Assembly: GCA_020086605.1 (NCBI GenBank)
Contig: JACBWW010000047.1
Location: 5,159,411-5,223,410, forward strand
Origin: Lanius collurio
Lineage: Eukaryota > Chordata > Aves > Passeriformes > Laniidae
Direction of reading: 5' to 3'
DNA length: 64,000 nucleotides
This document shows, one piece after another, positions 1 to 12,535 of the stretch (position 1 is the stretch's first letter; each line of letters opens with the position of its first letter). The translations under genes and the position numbers were made by a program. The notes under the pieces are model-generated. The model ran no database searches. It saw nothing but the letters and a program-made list of their open reading frames with translations, and was not told the DNA's origin.

Positions 1-203
1 CTGCTGCTGCAGGCGAGCTCTGCCTCAGCACAGTTTGGCATCGGAGCACTTGCCCGTGCAGCCCCATCATGTTCTTTTTGCTGTTGCTTTTTGGGGGTTT
101 TTTATTATTATTTTTTCCAGCAGGGAAACTCTATAAAGCTGATGGCAAAATTGCCTCTGCTGCTGGCAATCAGGCTGTGAAAGAAATTGTTATTTAAAGA
201 GGG

Positions 204-246
204 GGGAATGGGAATGGGAATGGGAATAGGAATGGGAATGGGAATG
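204..246. repeat. (GGGAAT)n short tandem repeat
   Basis: About seven hexamer copies, one interrupted by A for G. Confidence 0.9.
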
Positions 247-1805
247 GTGCTGCCTTTTTTTTCTGTGTTTGCTACTGAAGCAGTCAGTCTGCAGAGTTTT
301 GCAGGGATGAGAGAGATCCATCAGAGAACAGGCACATCTGCATTTTCTGGGGACACAGCAGGCTGAGCACAGTGTTTGGGGGGCAGAATATCAGCCCCAT
401 CCTCACCCCACAGCCCAGATGTGCAGTGGGACAGAGTCTCATCACTCCCCATTTGCCTCTCCCGCCGGTTGTGCCTCCTTGGTGTCTCCCACAGGACCTT
501 CCCCTGGCCCCTCACCCTTCCCAGGTGAGAATTTCATCCAATATACTGATCCTCCATTCTCCTCTCCTCTCCAGCTTCCCTATTTGAGTTAAATTATCTT
601 GTCTACCCTCACGGTGTCGTTAAAAAGGAACCCTCCTCGGGTTTTTCAGGAGCAGGGAAGGCTGGAGCTGCTCATTGCAGGCAGCTCCAGCTTTTCTCCC
701 CACCCTGCTCTGGAATTGAGACATCAAGAGACAAGTTCCATTATTTCAAGGCGAGATCAGACTTCTCCACTGTATCAGTATCAGCGGGATTCAGGCTGGG
801 TTTTTAAATGCTAACACTCCCATCCAGATGAAAACAGGATTCTTTAATGCCTGCCTGCCCCCGAGGAAGGAGAGCTCCTTTCCACGGCTCACAAAGGAGT
901 GGAAGGAGTTGGTTTGCAGCGTTTTCCTCCAAAGTCTTTGCACCAAAGCCATAATTTCTCAATCCAGCCTTGCCCTGACCTTTCAGGAGGTGGCCAGTCC
1001 CTTCCCCTTGGGGTGCCACCACATAATTCCCACCGCAGCCTCCTCCCTCCAGGGCTTCCCTGAGCAGCTCTTCATGTCCTGCAAAGCTCTGTCAGGAGCT
1101 GGTGGGATGGATTTTTGCCCCTGGGCTGCAGCACTTGGCCATGAGGGTTATTGCTGGAGGTCCCTGCAAGAAAACCCCCTGAGCTTGAGGGTGGCTCACA
1201 GCTGCCTCCTTAGGGTGGGGATTGCCTTTCACCTGAAATCAGAGCTGCTTTATTGACTCAGCCATGCCTGGCTCCCGGGCAGCCAGGCTTTAATGCATAC
1301 TAATGAACAAAACAAGTGTTTTCCCCCAGAAGCATCACGTGTTTCCCCAGACTTCCCCCCCACCGAAGCTCAGCCCAAGAGATAACATCAAAGTGGCACA
1401 ATTTAATGAACCTGCTCCCTTACAGTGTAGAGCATAATTTACTGGCTGCTATGCAGGGGGAAAAACACCAAAAAGCCTCACTGCTGGTAAGGTTTTTCAG
1501 TCTATTCCTCTGATTTTAATAAGTTACAACTTATCTTGTGCCGTTTGGGGGAAGAATGGGAGAGATGGGATGATAAAACAGTGATTCATCCCACGCTGGG
1601 AGGTTTATTAAGAAAAAAAAAACCCAGCAAACCCCTGAGCTTTTGGCTATGTCTGGGAAAAGGAAGGAGAAAACAATTCTGTTTTAAGAGATTCTTTCCC
1701 TGCCAGGCTCAAACCCAGTGTGTTATGAGGAAGCAGAGATACCTGTGCACATCCCTGCCCCTCTCCACCTGATGTCCTTGGCCTCTTCTCCCGGGAAAAA
1801 CCACC

Positions 1806-2020
1806 AGCAGGACAAGGGGGAATGGCCTCAAGCTGCATCAGGGCAGGGTCAGACTGGATATAAGGAAGAATTTCTTTGCTGAAGGAGCAGTCAGGCTTTG
1901 GGGGGGTGGTGGAGTCACCATCCCTGCAGTGTTCCAAAAACGAGCAGATGTGGCCACGTGGTTAAGGGTGCTGGTTAAAGGCTGGACTTGATGATCTGTG
2001 GGGTTCCCCCAGCACTAACC
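1806..2020 (+). mobile_element. CR1 LINE 3' fragment
   Basis: Sense-orientation CR1 tail: GGTCAGACTGGATATAAGGA, then the GAGTCACCATCCCTG stretch, then CTGGACTTGATGATCTG near the 3' end. Diverged. Confidence 0.7.
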
Positions 2021-2635
2021 ATGCCATTACTCCATGGAATAATGTGTCCTGGGAGGCCACCAGCCGCTGTCCCTGCTGCTCTGCAGGGGAGGCACTAAAG
2101 GACAGGGCAGCACAGCCCCCGGCTGCCGCTCAGCCGCAAAAACCGCTCCCGTTTGAGGACAACAAACATTTATCCGTGGCACATCTCCCCCGAGGCGAGG
2201 CCACGCTGCTGGAACAGCCTCATTCCAAGGGGACACCTCGCTTTGGGACCAGCAGGAGCTGAAAAGCCCCAAACGCTGCAGCCCAGCTCCTGCACAACCA
2301 AAGCCTCCAAGAGGGAAGAGGGAGGCTTTAATTACACAGCAGTTTCCACGGCAACCTCCCCTCTCAAATGGCCGAGCACAAGGGCTCTCTGCTCTTCTCC
2401 TTGCTCTCGGTTTGCCTCTGGAACAATTGGGCCGGGATGAGAGCCCAGCTGTGTTTTAGCGTGGCTTTCACAGCTCTGGGTGGCCCAGAAGGAGCAGGAG
2501 CCTTCCTCCCCTGCACTGAGTCCTGAGAGCGCCCAAGGAGCCTGGTCTGTACTTCCATTGTGATTTTTGGTCACCTGCCTGCCCGGGAGGCTCTTTCAGG
2601 GGCTCTTGGTGAAGCCAGGAGAGGCATTTTCCTCA

Positions 2636-3046
2636 TGGAATCCTGGAATGGTTTGGGTTGGAAGGGACCTTCAAGCTTATCTTGTTGCACCCCTGCCATG
2701 GCAGGGACACCTCCCACTGTCCCAGGCTGCTCCCAGCCCCAATGTCCAGCCTGGCCTTGGACACTGCCAGGGATCCAGGGGCAGCCACAGCTGCTCTGGG
2801 CACCCTGTGCCAGGGCCTGCCCACCCTCCCAGGGAACAATTCCTGCCCAATATCCCATCTAAAACTACCCTCTTTCAGCTTAAACCCATTCCCTGTGTCC
2901 TGTCCCTCCATTCCTTGTCCCCAGTCCCTCTCCAGCTCTCCCGGAGCCCCTTTAGGCACTGGAAGAGGCTCTGAGCTCTCCCTGGAGCCTTCTCCTCTCC
3001 AGGTAGACACCCTAAGCTCTCCCAGCTTGTCCCCACAGGAGAGATA
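2636..3046 (-). mobile_element. CR1 LINE 3' fragment, long copy
   Basis: Starts on the plus strand with the reverse complement of the CR1 3' tail (GGAATGGTTTGGGTTGGAAG), then the typical CCAGCCTGGCCTTGGACACT core, and runs 5' to the CTCCCAGCTTGTCCCCACAG segment. One of the two longest CR1 copies here, about 410 bp. Confidence 0.9.
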
Positions 3047-5355
3047 AGGCAAGTAAATAACAATTCAGGCCCTCATCTCTGCCTCTCCTTGGGGAGATGG
3101 TCCCAGTTTGTTGGTCCCTGGGATTTAAGAGGAATTGAGTGTATTTCCTTGAGCTCTCGCCCAGCTGCTGGGATTCAGTGCTGCAGTCAAGGGCAAAGGT
3201 GTCCTCGTGTGCTGCTGGTTTTTGCTTCATGAGGAGGAGCCTGGCTTTGGGGAGAGGGCACAGAAATAGGTTTATAATTAAGCAACCTTTCCCTCTGGCA
3301 CTGGAAATGCAGGCAGCCCTCAGCTCTGCCTTGCTCCATCCAAGGAAATCCCAGCTCCTGAGATGACATTTTAGAGCATGAGGGGAGGAGGAGGAAGAGA
3401 CATGGAGGTGATGTCCAACTGAAGGCATTGTTCTCTTTTCTCCGGGCCCATGCGAAGGGCCAAACATCAATATTTGCTTTTCCATTTCCCTCGGCCCCAT
3501 TGTTCGAGACGCCTTTGCAGCTCACCTCCGTTTACTCTGAGGGGCTGTGGCGGGCCTGGCCCTTCCTTGGGCTGGCTGGGTGGGAAGGAAAGGCTGGGAA
3601 GGAAAAGCTGGCTCGCTCCTCCCGGCCTGAGGAGACTCATTGTCCCCCTTGACTGCTGTTCAAGAGCAGCTGCTGCTCGGCTATTGTGGAGCTGTGTATT
3701 TTCTTTGTAGCAGCTCAGCACTACTTAAAAGGCAGCCCTGGCCCGAGCACGTCTGCCAAATCAAATGGTTGGCTTGCTGTGAGGCTGGGCCCGAGGCTTG
3801 GAGTGGGAAGAGATCCAGGGATGGAGCAGGTCAAAAAAAATCCCACTTGGCTTCTTGCTTCATGGTTTCTGACAGCAAAAACCCCCATTTTGAGCAGTGA
3901 CTCCGTGAACTTGTCGTGCTCAACCTCTTTGGAGAGGGCAGCGTGTCCTGCTCGCCTTGAAACGAGCTCAGCTCAAACCAGATTTTTATGTACCCTGAAA
4001 AAATTCTCTTTCCAAGGATCTTTCCTGATGCATTAAGGGTGTCAGGAAGAGGTGGTGATTCCCTCCTCTTTCTGTGAAGCTCTGCCAACCCCGCTCTTTG
4101 CAGGTGGTGGGATCTTCAGCCAGGAAGATTTTGCGGGGCTGCCCCTCTGCTGTGGTTTCTGCCTCTTAAGCCCAGCAAGCTTTTACTCCCTTAATAAGAA
4201 TTGTGTCCCATTAGACTTGATTTTTGCTCCCAGTCTTTAAAAGCAAGGCCATGGCACGAGACCTGTACCTTGCTGAGTCCCCTTTGCAACTTTTCTGCCC
4301 TTTTTCCCTTTGTTGGAGGCATCCTGCCCAAACTCACCACCACATCTTTGCTCGCTGCATGATTTAACAACCACAATTACAAGGTTGGATTGACCCTGTG
4401 TCCAGGAAAGGCCCTTGCTGGCATTTCTCACCCTCTGGAAGGGAGGGAAGTTTCCCTCCTTCCCCTCACCCAGGCCCATGGCATCTGACAGGTTCTTTGA
4501 AGTAATAAAAAGCCTTTTTGGATTTATTGTTCCGTGTCCCTCCCTCAGTGTACAGCTGCCATTCCTCCTTAGTCCAGCAATGGGGTTTCTCCATCAGCAA
4601 CAGACCCAGTGCCATGGAGATTTTAAACCTGGCATTGTGGGACTGAGGCAGGAGACCACAAGGGGGACAAGGAAGAGAAAATTCGGGTTTAAGGGCAGAG
4701 GGATGATGTTTTTTGCTCCGTTACCTCCACAGGTGCTGTGTGTCCAGGCTGGATCCAGGCTCCAGAGTGACCCAACCCCAGCAGCAAAGGCAGCAGCTCT
4801 GAGCCCTCCATCCTGGGTGGGGGTGAATAGCCCTGGAAGGTGGGTTTGGAGACCTGCACCAAAGGGCAGGTGGCACTTGTGGCATCTTTATCTCCTGCTT
4901 GTGCTCAGTACCAACACTGAGAGAGACAGGTGGGATCATGGCAGAAAGATGGGAATGGAGCAGAAAGCTGGGATCACAGAAGGGAGGTGGGAACAGAGCA
5001 GAGGATGGGAATGTGCCAGCAGGGAGACACTGCTCCTTGTGCCTCACCTCGAATTCCCAGCTCACCCCAAATGCAGACAGCAGGCTCCATGCCCAGCGTG
5101 AGTTCACTGGGATGTAATCCTGTTACTGAGGGCAGGACAAGCTCCAGCCCATTCACAGCACCTCTGGTAATTAAGACCAGCTCTAAGCCTCTTCAAACAA
5201 GGTGCTTGGCAAGCTGGGGAGGCAGCCAGGCCACTGCTTTGCTTTTGATGTGCTGCATCCAGAGCTGGCTGGGAACCAGTGGCACCAGCAACCCAGGGCA
5301 GATGTTCCCCCACAGCAGAGCAAGCCACGCTCTGTGCTGGGGGAATGAAGGCTTA

Positions 5356-5495
5356 TGAAACCATGGAATGGTTGGGGTTGGAGGGGACCTTAAGGCTCAT
5401 CCCATTCCAAACCCCTGCCATGGGCAGGGACACCTTCCCCTAGACCTGTCCAACCTGGCCTTGGACGCTTCCAGGGATCCAGGGCTTCCTGGATC
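5356..5495 (-). mobile_element. CR1 LINE 3' fragment
   Basis: CCATGGAATGGTTGGGGTTG tail followed by the GGGCAGGGACACCTTCC segment; truncated after CCAGGGATCCAGGG. Confidence 0.85.
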
Positions 5496-5942
5496 CAGCT
5501 TCTTTGGGCTGCTGAAATGAAGGAGAAGCAAAGACATCCCCCCTGAAGGGACTCAGAGGAGGTCTGGCAGCCCAAAATTTACAGCAGGCATCATGCCACT
5601 TGTTAGTTTTCATTAAATGCAGCTCCCCGAGCCAAGAGGGAATCACAGCTTTTGTTCAAGGAGCCCTCGGAGTCTCACACAAGAGGCAGAAAGCAGAGAG
5701 AACTCTGAGCTGGAACAGAAAGCAAATAAAACTCCAATATTTTGGCTTTGTAATGAATATAATTAATTATGTTGAAGCTCTTTGCATAATTCCACAGTTG
5801 TCTGAGAGAGTTTGCCAGAGCAAGTAGTTCTGACATGCTGCACGCAGAAACTGCCCTTTTGACTCCACGAGGATATTGAAGATGTTCTGGTAAATATTTA
5901 CATTTTTTAATCTCCAGTGCTAATCAGAGCTGAGATTATTGC

Positions 5943-5969
5943 AATAAACAAGAGTTTATTAAAATAAAC
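5943..5969. promoter_or_regulatory. Forkhead-like inverted repeat cluster
   Basis: AATAAAC (5943-5949) and GTTTATT (5954-5960) form perfect 7-bp inverted arms around AAGA, followed by a further AAATAAAC (5962-5969). ATAAACA is a forkhead core. The motifs sit in an AT-rich, repeat-free stretch (5730-5980). Function is inferred. Confidence 0.35.
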
Positions 5970-6462
5970 TCTGCCCTGATTGCTTTCTTTCTGCATCTGC
6001 TGGGCTTTTTTTCCCCATCCCAACTGTCCAGATGCCAGGGAAGCTGGGATTTTATCGGGGTTAGGTTTGCTGGACTACTGCAGTTGCTGTAGTAGTTTGA
6101 AAGGGTTTGGTCTCCAGGGCAGATGTTATTCCAAAATTAGATGTCACCCGAATCCTCCTTGATGCTGAAATTACTGAAGTATGGGGTAGAAATTGTTCTG
6201 TGGGGTTTTTTCTGCCTTGAAGCTGCTGTTTATTGGGAAAAGGTGTTTTTATCATGAAGAGAGGGCACTGTGAGCTCTTGTGGTGTTGTCTCAGCCCATA
6301 TTCAAGGTCAAGCTTCTCCTGCAGCCTCTGGAAGGGCTCCTTTGGTCCCATTCCATGGAGCTGGCCTGGGTTATCACCATTCATGCATCATCTGATCACA
6401 GAGCCCTGGGGCTGCCTCATAAACGCTCCCCAGGCCAAATTCAACACTCCGAGTGTGCAGCG

Positions 6463-6517
6463 GGGAAGGATTTCCATCCCTGAGCTGGGAAGGATTTCCA
6501 TCCCTGAGCTGGGAAGA
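6463..6517. repeat. 24-bp tandem duplication
   Basis: Unit starting GGGAAGGATTTCCATCCC occurs exactly twice (6463-6486, 6487-6510) with the start of a third. Confidence 0.9.
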
Positions 6518-8183
6518 CCCAACACTGATAGATCCCTGCTCTTCCCCAGTCCTTGCAACCCCGCTTGGCTGTGCTGGGATGCTCCTAGCAGGGCTTCACC
6601 TGGGCTCCAGCAGGAGCCTGAGCCGTGTCTGTGGGAAATCTCCTCCCCAAAGGAAAGGGTTCCACGATTTTTTCCCACTTCCTCGCTGGGCGAGTTGAAA
6701 ATTAAGCCCAGTCTGGGTTTGTGCTGCAGACTGCCTTGGGCCACTGCCTGCCTTTTATGGGGTGGTTTGTCCACCCAGGAGCCACAAAGGGTCAGGAAAA
6801 GGACCATTTGGAAAGCAAGCAGAGTCCTGTAAATGCCCCCTGAAGCCTTGGATTTCTTGCACCAGCCGTCCCTGCTGCCAGGGCTCGTTCTGCCCCTTGT
6901 GCAGCGAGATTTGTGAGAGGGGAAAAGCTCAGGCTGCGTGTCCTGAGCTGGCAGCAGCAAGGACAAATAATTGCAGAGCTGAGCAGTCGGTGAGGACAGA
7001 ATAAATGAGCTATTTGAAAATCACAGCAGGGCTCAGCACTGCGGCTCCGAGCCGCTGCCTGTGCCCCCGAGTCAGGGAGCTCTGGGATCCCTCCTGCCTT
7101 CGGGTGGCTTTGGGGTTTTTTTACCTCTTTAATATCAGCCCTGCAAAGTTTGCAGCTTGTTTGGGCGTGTTCTTTCAGTGCTGCTGAGTTTAGGCTCTGG
7201 GCAGAGGTGTGAAGCTCTTGGATCATCCTTAAGGGGAAGGAAAAGCATCACACTTTGTTTAATGTGACTTTTCACTAGGGATGGATCCATTAGAAATCAG
7301 CACAGTGCCACCAAATGAGCTTCTGGTTGATCCCTCAGACAAGCTGGGGAGGGAAAGCATCATGTCAGGAACATCTTAGGAAAAAAAAATAGGAAAAACT
7401 CCTATATTTCAGTTTTCTACATGAAAGAAATAAATTGCTGCTGTCATCTGTCCCTCCCCTGGCAGTGCCAGGCTGTCTTGTAGCAAAGGCTCACCCATCT
7501 TTTCCAGTCTGCCAGATAATTTTGACCTTGATGCAGACCAGACTGGGGCTTTGAGGCTGTCACCAGACAGGGCGAGGAAGGAGGGGAGGGAAGAACATTG
7601 GGTTCAGCGCTGTGGGAACGAGGCAGTGTGAAAAACAGGGAGCAATCTGTGAGCAGATGGAGGGTGAGGTGGTGAAGACCAGCGGGCTCTGCTGCATTAA
7701 TGATGTTAATAAGCAGTGAGGAGTGATTAATGAATTATATCCAACAGGTTTGGGTCAGCTGGGGACATCTCAGGAATGGAATTCTGGGCAAACCCCACCA
7801 CCAAGCTGCATTTTGGAGCAGACTTTGGATAAACTCCTTGCCAGGCTGAAGTGGCTGTTACCCTTCCCTGCAAGGGTGAAACACAGGGAGAAGAAAATGC
7901 AGCAATTCATTGGGATTTAGAGGTCAGGATTAAGGAGGAATAAGCTGAACTTAATTGCAGGGATAATAAAAGCTGCTGCCCAGGGTGCTGTGAGCACCAG
8001 GAGCTTTGCTCCAGGTGGAGTAAATGGACTTTTTGGGAGGAAGGATGGCACAGGGATCAGCGTGGGACACCCAGATCCTGCTCCCTGTGCTGCCACTGAG
8101 CATGGTGGGGACACTCAGCAAGCAGTGTCTCCTTTGGGACAGATGGATCAAGGAGCATCTTCAGGCCTCCTGTCCTGTCCTCA

Positions 8184-8395
8184 GCTATGAGGGGAGCCCA
8201 GATCAGACAGTTCCAGTTGGAAGAGATCAAGCCCAACCATTCCCTCACCACTAACCCATGTCCCCAAGTGCCACATCCACGTGTGTTTTAAATCCCTCCA
8301 GGGATCACGACTGCACCAGATCAGCTGTGCCAGGGATTGCCAGCTCTTCCCACAAAGAAATTTTTCCTAATATCACCGAGTAGGCAACACAACCT
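8184..8395 (-). mobile_element. CR1 LINE fragment, different subfamily
   Basis: Contains the segments CACTAACCCATGTCCCCAAG, TTTTAAATCCCTCCAGGGAT and GAAATTTTTCCTAATATC, typical of another avian CR1 subfamily. Confidence 0.75.
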
Positions 8396-8459
8396 TCTAC
8401 TCACAAACAAACCAGGGAAGGTTATCCATGGATATTGCTGTGACTCCTCGTGGCATCCT

Positions 8460-8505
8460 CCAACTCCTTTGAAGGTCCCTTCCAACCTGAACCATTCCAT
8501 GGTGA
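8460..8505 (+). mobile_element. CR1 3'-terminal fragment
   Basis: Short sense tail GAAGGTCCCTTCCAACCTGA then ACCATTCCATGG, in opposite orientation to the neighbouring fragment at 8184. Confidence 0.6.
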
Positions 8506-9039
8506 CTGGAGAGAAAGAAAACTGAGCTGCACAAATTTCCACAGGTAACCTGAAGCTGTGACAGCCCCAGCTGCTGAAAAATAAATAAATCCTTGTCTCC
8601 AGGACAAGCTGCTCTCGTCAGGACTAATTGCAGGAGGTTTCTTGAACTCTGACCATGGCAACAGCGCTTGGCTCTGGGCTTCTGCCACCAGCAGGTCTCC
8701 AGGCACTTTCCAGAGGAAATCAGTGTATTTTCCATGCATTAATGAAGGAGAAGTGATGGCTCAAAACATCCCCAAACTCGTGTCTTTGCTAGGTAACAGC
8801 CTGGGGAGGGTTTATCCCTCTCCCTCTCAGCTTTGCAGCCCCCTGGGCTCTGTCTGTGTGGTCACATCTGTGCCTGCTCAGCTGCCTGCTTGATCCCACA
8901 AGGCCTGCAGGACACCTGCGTTGTGTCCCTGGAAATACCGATGGAAATTTATCCATCAGCAACGGACGCAAGGGTGCGGCCGGGCAGAAATTTAGCTGAA
9001 ATATAGTCTTTTTCTTGGTCTCACGAATGAATCTTTGGG

Positions 9040-9560
9040 GGTTCCATGGTTTTGGCTGACATGCCATTAATTTCAGGCTCTCGTTAGCAAGGAGGAGGCG
9101 ATGCTAATTGTGCAAGGCCAGGTGATGTTTGAAATAGGATCTGTGTGGGCATTGTTGTAACTGATCCTCGGCCGCTCGGGAAGCCTTGGCTGGGGCCTGA
9201 ATGGCCCTCCAAATACAAATATTTGCCAGTGGATGGATGCCTCGTTATTAATTTAAAGCCTGCCATAAATCATGAGCTCAGAAATGCAGACTTAAGCTCT
9301 GCAGACAAAAATAGATGCGGCCTCTTGCATGGGGAGCCGTTCCCGATTACGCTTCCATAATTGGATCACGCTGAAATGGATACCTTAAATTTAGTCACAA
9401 AGGGCTAACAAGAAAAAAATGCCAGCAATTTATCACAGGCACAGCGCTATATTTAAAGCTGTCAGCATTCCTGGAACATAAAGTGATTATAAATCCCAGT
9501 GATTTGTAAGCGGCCATAGGAATCTGCCTCCATGCTGACATTTAACACTCGAGTTCTCCA
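9040..9560. promoter_or_regulatory. Candidate conserved non-coding element
   Basis: Repeat-free, low-CpG, AT-balanced sequence rich in TAAT/ATTA and octamer-like motifs, unlike the GC-rich CR1-bearing DNA around it. Its character resembles vertebrate developmental enhancers. No alignment was available to test conservation. Confidence 0.3.
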
Positions 9561-11077
9561 CGCTGGCAGCCCTGGATTCAGCCATGTAATTAAGCCTTCA
9601 CCTCCTTTTCAGTTTAGGAATAACCCTGCTGCTCTTGCAGGTTTAGATGCAGTGCCAATTGCAGGCCCAAATGTAATTGATTTCCTTCAGTAATCAATAC
9701 CTTGCTGTTGGTTTGGAGGTGGAGGTGCCAGAACGCTGCTCTCACGTCCCATTTAACTGAAATAAAGCAGTGCCTGGCCCTGTTCTGGGGCTGTGGCAGC
9801 TCATTATCTGACACATGAGAGGAGCAGCAGACAAAAAACTCACTGGAGTGTGCTTTTACGTGAGCCTTTCCGAGGAATCTTTAGAAATCAGACACACAAT
9901 AATCCATAGTTTTGATACCTCTTCAATCCCCGGAGCTTGTTGGCATCGGCAGCCTGCAAAAAAGGGATAAAAATCTTGGAAACAGGTAGGGAATGACTGT
10001 GCTGAGGTTCCTTCCAGGTCTTCACTGGTTCATGCCCCGGAGCAAGGGAGTTTACCTTGTTTTAAATACTCATTTAGAGTTTAATCTCCAACCTCTACGA
10101 AGGTGGTGGTTCTCTTCTCCTCACGCTGGTAAAGGACTTTTCTCTGGATAAAAGCCATAGAATAATTTTGAATTTAAGCTCGAATACACCTGCCCTCGGT
10201 TCTGCAGCCTGTTAGGATTTCAAAGCCTTGATTTCTAAAAGTTTCCCCTTTTTTGGGTTACAACCAAACCCAGGTTTGTACCTCAGAGATGCTGGCACTG
10301 AGAGCTGATGCCAGCTCTCCAACCCTTCTTACCAAAGCCAGAAATGGAGCACTGATGTCTCCTAAGAAATTCCATTATTTGTTATTAAATATTTGAAAAA
10401 AATATTATTTTTATCATAGAGATAATATTTTATTGAATTGTATTTTCACCTTTACTTGCTGCCACCTCGAGATATTTTACCTGCTCAAGACCCACACAAT
10501 GGAAAGATGAATCATGATCCAGATAATCCTGAAAGAGCCTGGAATTTGGGAAATTGGCCACAAAATAAACCAGGGAGCAAAGCCTCTGGCTATGGCTCTG
10601 CTCCCCTTTGTGTTTTCATTTCCTACCTTCATTCCTTCTCCCTGACGTGATGTCAAACCCCTGGAATGCACTTATTTATTAGCTGGGTAAAGAACAATAA
10701 GCGAAAAAATGCAATAAAAGAAGAAACTGCTCCCAAACCTCCCTTGCCAAGCATGTGAATCCTTCAGGAAACTAATCCACACCACAGCTCAGCAAATCAC
10801 TGAGGAACATGAGCTGTCCCATGGGATTAAAGAGCCCTCAGGAAGGCTGCTGAGATATGGGGTGGGGGACCCCGTTTTACCACTTCTGTGCTGAGTAGCT
10901 TTCCATATCTTCTAATAGAAGTTGTGCCTATCAAATTTCCATTTTATAGAGCCTAAAAGCTCTTTGTTTGCTCGCTTCAAAGCCAGGACAAAGTCAGGAT
11001 GCCCATGAAGGGTGGATTGGTCCCTGGAGGTCCAACCATGCTGCAGCCTGGGCTTCAGCAACCTCAGCGCTAGCCAG

Positions 11078-11180
11078 AGAATCATGGAATCATTTCAGCT
11101 GGAAAAGCCCTCTCGAATCATCCAGTCCAACCATTAACCCACCACCACATCCCAATTTACGCCTCCCAGAGAGATTTTTC
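11078..11180 (-). mobile_element. CR1 3'-terminal fragment
   Basis: AGAATCATGGAATCATTTCAG followed by GAATCATCCAGTCCAACCAT; short and diverged. Confidence 0.75.
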
Positions 11181-11690
11181 AGGGAAGGCTTCATGTCTGT
11201 GTCCAGACCAAGGCAAAAACCCTCTGGAAGTGATGACTGAGCAGCAGGAACGAGCGTGGTCAAAACCAGGCCGAGTTCAGCCCAGCTCTTACCGAAGCTG
11301 GAGAGAGTTTCTTTTCTTTGACATCTCCCTTGCACAAAAAATTGGGGAAAGCAGCAGCTTCCCTTCCCCCTTCCCTCCCTCCTTGGCAGCTCCTTTGGAA
11401 ATCTCCCATTGCCAGCGTGACTCATCCAGGTGCCAACAGCAAACGGGAGGGAGGGCTGGCTTTTGATGTTCCAGGCAAATTTATGTCCCTACTAATCGTT
11501 CCTCAGTAAGGGAGGAGTAAAGAGGGCTCTGCCAAGCAGAGACATCCCAACTGCGGGGCTGATGGCTGTGAGGGACATTTTCCTACCTCCGTTAATTTAT
11601 CAAGTGTGTGGTTAATGGCAAACATTAATTAACGCGAGAGATTGCGAGTGGCAGGGTTGAGGCAGCAGGACAGGCTGTGACTTCCTTCGG

Positions 11691-11804
11691 GGCTTTGATA
11701 TCCCAAATATCCTCAGAGTTTAATGGCTTTGATATCCCAAATATCCTGAGTTTAATGGCTTTGATATCCCAAATATCCTTTTGATATCCCAAATATCCTC
11801 AGAG
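11691..11804. repeat. Four-copy tandem repeat with core TTGATATCCCAAATATCCT
   Basis: Copies start near 11691, 11725, 11757 and 11779, with spacings of 34, 32 and about 22 bp. The core is identical in all four; only the spacer CAGAGTTTAATGGC shortens. Confidence 0.9.
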
Positions 11805-12369
11805 CAGGCAGGGGACAATGCTCAGCCTGGAGTGAGGAGATGGGGCTGAATTTACAGCAGAGAAGGACCAAGCCAAGTGGCTGAGGCCTTCTGGGGGGTT
11901 ATGAAACCTTCTTCTGGAAAGATCTTTCCACCATAAAAACAGAGCTCAGGATCCTCCTTCAAAGTGAGGCTGCTCAGCGGTGCTTTGGATGTCTCCACGT
12001 GGGTTCCTGTCCATAGAGACTTCAGAGCTGGGCTTTGAAGTTGCCCATCCTCCTCCCCTGGGCCTGCTCTGACTTTGACCTTCCTGACCCAAAAATAGCT
12101 CCTCTCAGTCACAGAAAATATCAAAGGTGTCAGACAATGGGTCCCCGTTCTCCCTGAAGGCAGTGGGAACTGTGCCATGGTTTGGAGAGAACATGATCGG
12201 ACCAGCAGGGCTCTGTGACAGTCCTCTTGGTCTTGGGGTGGGGGACACATTTCTCTTGGGGTCACAGGGACAGAACCAGCCTCCCTGTGGTGGCCTGTGG
12301 GACAGCAAAGCACAGGAGCTCCCAGACCGGTGTCAGTGAGGGTCAGAGCCAGAGCTGCAGCAACAAGGT

Positions 12370-12535
12370 TGTCCCAACCCACAGGTTCTTCTCCATCCAA
12401 CTTATACATCCCATACCACCCAACCCACACACCTTACACCTTCCCAACCTACAGATCCTCCTCCAGCCAACCCACAGGTCCAACACCATCCCAACCTACA
12501 GGTCCTGCTCCATGCAGCCCACAAGCCCCACAGCC
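12370..12535. repeat. Degenerate tandem repeat (CCAACCYACAGGTCC-like)
   Basis: C-rich units of about 30-35 bp containing CCCAACCTACAG, repeated irregularly about five times. It gives spurious Pro/Thr/Ser-rich open frames. Confidence 0.6.

Larger units (their letters stand above)
1..5355. other. Intergenic region without supported gene
   Basis: Holds the (GGGAAT)n repeat and CR1 copies at 1806 and 2636. Open frames here are short or run through the CR1 copies. No gene seen in 250-1800, 2021-2635 or 3050-5355. Confidence 0.6.
5496..11077. other. Intergenic region, partly AT-rich
   Basis: Repeat-poor. Holds the forkhead-like cluster (5943), the 24-bp duplication (6463), CR1 fragments (8184, 8460) and a long AT-richer stretch from about 8900 to 10950 that includes the candidate non-coding element. 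No gene seen. Confidence 0.6.
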
